From contig JAQUQA010000071.1 of NCBI GenBank assembly GCA_028716305.1, positions 1-6,439 on the forward strand: a stretch of 6,439 nt of DNA. The letters run 5' to 3'. Of the stretch, positions 4,917 through 6,439 are shown piece after piece. Position 1 is the first letter of the stretch. Each line of letters begins with the position of its first letter. The translations under genes were made by a program, and so were the position numbers. This DNA comes from Candidatus Omnitrophota bacterium (GTDB lineage: Bacteria > Omnitrophota > Gorgyraeia > Gygaellales > Profunditerraquicolaceae). The notes beneath the pieces are model-generated. The model made no database searches and was not told where the DNA came from. It saw only the letters and a program-made list of their open reading frames with translations.

Positions 4917-4977
4917 AGAGCGAGTGGCTGTTAACCACCAGGTCCGAGGTTCGAGTCCTCGAGGGGGAGTTAAAATA

Positions 4978-5010
4978 AAAAAGGGCGCCATTTGGTGCCC
5001 TTTTTATTTT
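4978..5010 (+). terminator. Rho-independent terminator after tRNA-Asn
   Basis: GGGCGCCA (4983-4990) pairs with TGGTGCCC (4993-5000), flanked by A-run 4978-4982 and T-run 5001-5005 that extend the stem, then TTTT at 5007-5010. It lies nine bases past the tRNA 3' end and closes a one-gene transcript. Confidence 0.92.
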
Positions 5011-5045
5011 ATTGTTTTTCAGGCGAGAACCTTTGGCGGGGAGCG

Positions 5046-5076
5046 TCAAGGGGAAAACCTATGGTTTTCCCCTTGA
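5046..5076. repeat. Perfect 14-bp inverted repeat
   Basis: TCAAGGGGAAAACC (5046-5059), three loop bases, and GGTTTTCCCCTTGA (5063-5076). There is no T-tail, so it is not a usual terminator. With the next hairpin it forms part of a run of repeat-like structures after the tRNA. Confidence 0.85.
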
Positions 5077-5079
5077 GGA

Positions 5080-5096
5080 GTCCCGCGAAGCGGGAC
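5080..5096. repeat. Short GC hairpin GTCCCGC-GAA-GCGGGAC
   Basis: Seven perfect pairs with a three-base GAA loop, four bases after the preceding inverted repeat. It resembles a short palindromic repeat frequent in candidate-phylum genomes. Its place within a GAGTCC...CTCGAGGGGGAG context looks like an insertion into a copy of the tRNA 3' end. Confidence 0.7.
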
Positions 5097-5099
5097 GAC

Positions 5100-5112
5100 C
5101 CTCGAGGGGGAG
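5100..5112 (+). repeat. 13-nt direct copy of the tRNA-Asn 3' end (att-like)
   Basis: CCTCGAGGGGGAG at 5100-5112 is identical to tRNA positions 4957-4969, that is the 3' T-stem strand, the acceptor strand and the discriminator base. Integrases of islands and phages use tRNA 3' ends as attachment sites, so this could be the remains of an att site. No integrase is in the window and only about 130 bases separate the copies. Confidence 0.6.
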
Positions 5113-5139
5113 ACCGTTCCACTTGAGAACTGTTCTCAT
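5111..5139. repeat. REP-like repeat, copy B (inverted relative to copy A)
   Basis: AGACCGTTCC (5111-5120), then ACTTGAGAAC and TGTTCTCAT, matches the reverse complement of 4479-4507 over 29 bases with only a few differences in the AACCGTCCCC part. With copy A it brackets the whole tRNA-intron locus as an inverted pair. It overlaps by two bases the copy of the tRNA 3' end. Confidence 0.75.
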
Positions 5140-5173
5140 GCGCCTTAAAGCTCGAAAAATGGGTAGAAATATG

Positions 5174-5202
5174 TTGTTTTAGCCAAATTCAGGGCGTAAA
5201 AT
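5174..5202 (+). promoter_or_regulatory. Candidate promoter of the SET-domain gene
   Basis: -35-like TTGTTT (5174-5179), a 17-base spacer, and -10 TAAAAT (5197-5202). Start of transcription would be near 5209, leaving a leader of about 85 bases that contains the hairpin at 5241-5266. The match is moderate, and the surrounding sequence is AT-rich, so chance matches are possible. Apart from this, 5140-5240 shows nothing recognisable. Confidence 0.35.
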
Positions 5203-5240
5203 GATATTCAAAAGGCATATTTGAAGCTTACAGGAGAGAA

Positions 5241-5266
5241 GGGGTGTTCCCTTTCGGGATGTCCCC
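5241..5266. repeat. Imperfect hairpin in the SET-gene leader
   Basis: GGGGTGTTCCC (5241-5251) and GGGATGTCCCC (5256-5266) pair through four outer and four inner pairs around a symmetric 3x3 internal loop, with a short TTTC loop. It looks like another member of the GGGG...CCCC repeat group in this area, not a terminator, because no T-run follows. Confidence 0.6.
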
Positions 5267-5294
5267 AAGATTTAACAATAAAACCTATTAGAAT

Positions 5295-5864
5295 ATGTTA
5301 GCGAAATTATTTGATGTGAAGGAGACAAAGGAAAAAGGGAAAGGTCTTTTCGCCAAAGAGTTCATACCTAAGGGAACTATAGTCTGCTTTGCATGCAAGA
5401 AATGCAAAGTACTTACCGCTGCCGAGCTGGGTTATGACAAGATGTCAAAGTCAGAAAAAATGAAGTTATTGGATTGGGCCTACCGTAGAAAAGACGGTGC
5501 TTTTGTGGCGCCCTGCGATGAGACAAGGTACATTAACCATTCTTGCAACGCGAATGTCCTCGGCACGGATTTCGGTTTTGATATTGTGGTTAGGGACATT
5601 CAAAAAGGCGAAGAGGCAACATATGATTACAGGGATTTCTATGATGACGTAGAAATGCCCTGTGGGTGCAAAGAAGCGAATTGCTGCAAGGTGGTTACTT
5701 TTGTGCATCCTGTACCCAAGGAGCTAAAAGAATTCTGGGACCAAAAGGTCAATTCGGCTTTGAAATTAGCCAATAAAGTCAAGCAGCCTCTTAAGCAAGA
5801 ACTTGAGGATAATGGTATAGCCTTACCCCTCATTGAATATTTGTCTCGCCAGGGACGGTTTTGA
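5295..5864 (+). CDS. SET-domain protein-lysine methyltransferase
   Basis: 189 residues. SET enzymes transfer a methyl group from S-adenosylmethionine to lysine side chains. N-terminal motif GKGLFAKEFIPKGTIV (15-30) begins the SET fold. RYINHSCNANV (78-88) is the NHSC cofactor and pseudoknot motif. VVRDIQKGEEATYDYRDF (98-115) carries the catalytic-region tyrosines Y110 and Y112. The post-SET cysteines C123-x-C125-x4-C130 (PCGCKEANC) are the zinc-binding CxCx4C pattern. A C-terminal helical tail (140-185) follows. No signal peptide is seen. The ATG at 5295 lacks a clear ribosome site. The gene is more AT-rich than recR or mscL and is flanked by repeats, which hints at acquisition. The last residues (QGRF) and the stop are encoded by a repeat copy, so the native C-terminus may have been altered. 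The substrate is unknown. Confidence 0.9.
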   Translation: MLAKLFDVKETKEKGKGLFAKEFIPKGTIVCFACKKCKVLTAAELGYDKMSKSEKMKLLDWAYRRKDGAFVAPCDETRYINHSCNANVLGTDFGFDIVVRDIQKGEEATYDYRDFYDDVEMPCGCKEANCCKVVTFVHPVPKELKEFWDQKVNSALKLANKVKQPLKQELEDNGIALPLIEYLSRQGRF

Positions 5865-5902
5865 AGGTGCAGCTAGACCGTCCCCTTTAAGAATTGTCTC
5901 AC
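5852..5902. repeat. REP-like repeat, copy C, overlapping the SET gene 3' end
   Basis: GGGACGGT (5852-5859) pairs with ACCGTCCC (5877-5884) around a 17-base loop that contains the SET stop codon (5862-5864). The following 5875-5902 is a diverged copy of copy B (AGACCGTCCCC, then TTTAAGAATTGTCTCAC). The hairpin could also slow or end transcription of the SET gene, though its T-run is short. Confidence 0.7.
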
Positions 5903-5952
5903 ATTTATAAGAGAGATTTCTAATTTTAGGGATAGCGTTATAAAAGGCAAGG

Positions 5953-6439
5953 ATGAAAAGGCGCATAAAAGAACAAAGCATCATTTTTTATAGTGTGGCT
6001 AAATGGGTGTTCCTATCGGTTATTGTGGGTTGTATGGTCGGGGCATCTACCGCGATATTCCTCAAGGCCTTAAGCTGGTCATCTAATACCGCCGGTTTGC
6101 ATAAGCATTATTTCTTTCTCCTGCCTATTGCCTTATTCCTTAGCGCGCTTATTATCAAGTTTTTCGCCCCCGATGCGGAAGGCCACGGTACGGAGAAGGT
6201 CATCGAAGCTATTCACAAAAATAACGGGATTATTAAAGCCGCCGTTGTGCCGGTAAAGCTCGTTTCGACCATTATCACGATCTCTTTAGGCGGTTCTGCC
6301 GGTAAAGAAGGACCTTGCGCCCAGATCGGCGCCGGGATCGCTTCAACATTCGCACGGGTTTTTCGTTTTGACGCTCATGACCGCAAGAAACTGGTTATCT
6401 GCGGCATCAGCGCGGGCTTTGCCTCTGTATTCGGAACGC
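5953..6439 (+). CDS. ClC-family chloride channel/transporter, N-terminal part (runs off the window)
   Basis: 162 residues from an ATG preceded by AAAAGG (5942-5947) to the window end, without a stop. ClC proteins are dimeric membrane channels or Cl-/H+ antiporters. Visible are hydrophobic helices at about 16-38 and 52-71, the motif-1 equivalent EGHGTEKVIEAI (76-87), the helix LVSTIITISLGG (103-114), and the signature GSAGKEGPCAQIGAGIAS (114-131) with the gating glutamate E119. The third conserved stretch, ISAGFASVFGT (152-162), precedes the expected proline. The first motif is GHGTE where E. coli ClcA has GSGIP, so the serine and proline that line the central anion site are replaced. Histidine here is seen in other bacterial ClCs, but loss of the proline is less usual. 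The start lies 88 bases after the SET stop, so it is probably a separate gene. Confidence 0.93.
   Translation, partial: MKRRIKEQSIIFYSVAKWVFLSVIVGCMVGASTAIFLKALSWSSNTAGLHKHYFFLLPIALFLSALIIKFFAPDAEGHGTEKVIEAIHKNNGIIKAAVVPVKLVSTIITISLGGSAGKEGPCAQIGAGIASTFARVFRFDAHDRKKLVICGISAGFASVFGT

Larger units (their letters stand above)
4632..4969 (+). tRNA. tRNA-Asn(GTT), interrupted in the D-loop by a group I intron
   Basis: Exons are 4632-4651 and 4917-4969. Joined, they give a 73-nt cloverleaf. The acceptor stem TCCCCCT (4632-4638) pairs with AGGGGGA (4962-4968), with discriminator G4969. The D-stem GCTC (4641-4644) pairs with GAGC (4918-4921) around the D-loop AGTCGGT|A. The anticodon arm is AGTGG-CTGTTAA-CCACC (4923-4939), whose loop reads anticodon GTT. 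The variable loop is AGGTC, and the T-arm is CGAGG-TTCGAGT-CCTCG (4945-4961). The lowest anticodon-stem pair is an A.C mismatch (27-43), the only flaw. CCA is not encoded. A standard tRNA scan may miss this gene or report only its 3' half because of the insertion. Aminoacylation with Asn is inferred from the anticodon and from likeness to bacterial tRNA-Asn. Confidence 0.92.

Noticed and set aside
4673..4926. Splicing anywhere within the GAGCGAGTG direct repeats, with the palindrome left in an enlarged D-loop.
   Set aside because: It would leave a 28-nt D-loop, and the only U-ending 5' site in the repeat would require an intron ending in T instead of the terminal G. The guide sequence does not match it.
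4492..5049. Three open frames across the tRNA region (4492-4764 minus, 4511-4777 plus, 4795-5049 minus).
   Set aside because: They read through the tRNA exons, intron helices, palindrome and terminator, lack ribosome sites and show no protein family features.
5046..5096. The two hairpins as additional transcription terminators.
   Set aside because: Neither is followed by a T-run, and the tRNA already has a clear terminator just upstream.
4463..5266. CRISPR array, because several repeats recur.
   Set aside because: The copies are few, differ in orientation, are spaced by hundreds of bases and have no regular spacers or cas genes.

Overview
The window looks like a bacterial chromosome fragment from an uncultured Gram-negative-type lineage. 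An ECF sigma/anti-sigma pair, an exported Spy-like protein and a signal-peptide protein imply an envelope with a periplasm. Short palindromic repeats of a kind common in metagenome-derived Omnitrophota and Patescibacteria genomes, including one that reads as LPAGRQ when translated, suggest a candidate phylum such as Omnitrophota. That assignment is inference, because no marker gene here fixes the taxonomy.

Layout, left to right. (1) 1-1238, plus strand: the 3' end of dnaX, recR overlapping it by one base, and a small exported protein with a C-terminal STI1-like (Asp-Pro repeat) segment, closed by a strong terminator. (2) 1340-2889, plus strand: a stress operon with its own ECF-type promoter, an ECF sigma factor, a zinc-finger membrane anti-sigma factor (ATGA overlap) and a Spy/CnrX-like periplasmic protein. 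(3) 2904-4472, minus strand: mscL and a polysaccharide pyruvyl transferase, each with its own promoter. (4) 4463-5266: an 800-base stretch without protein genes. It holds REP-like inverted repeats around a tRNA-Asn(GTT) gene, which is split by a 265-nt group I intron and followed by a terminator, more hairpin repeats and a 13-nt copy of the tRNA 3' end. (5) 5295-5864, plus: a SET-domain lysine methyltransferase whose last codons and stop lie in another repeat copy. (6) 5953 to the end, plus: the N-terminal third of a ClC chloride channel/transporter.

The most unusual object is the intron. Its conserved core (P3-P8, with the R and S sequence elements) can be drawn by eye. A perfect six-pair P1 with the expected U.G wobble puts the 5' splice site after U20 in the D-loop of the tRNA, not in the anticodon loop where most tRNA group I introns sit. 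Removing 4652-4916 gives a normal 73-nt tRNA-Asn. The P1 loop also carries a perfect 20-bp genomic palindrome and a 9-nt copy of the 3' exon that could re-form the D-stem in the precursor.

Functionally the region mixes housekeeping genes (DNA replication and repair, a tRNA, an osmotic valve) with an envelope-stress regulon and an accessory, repeat-invaded segment around the tRNA.
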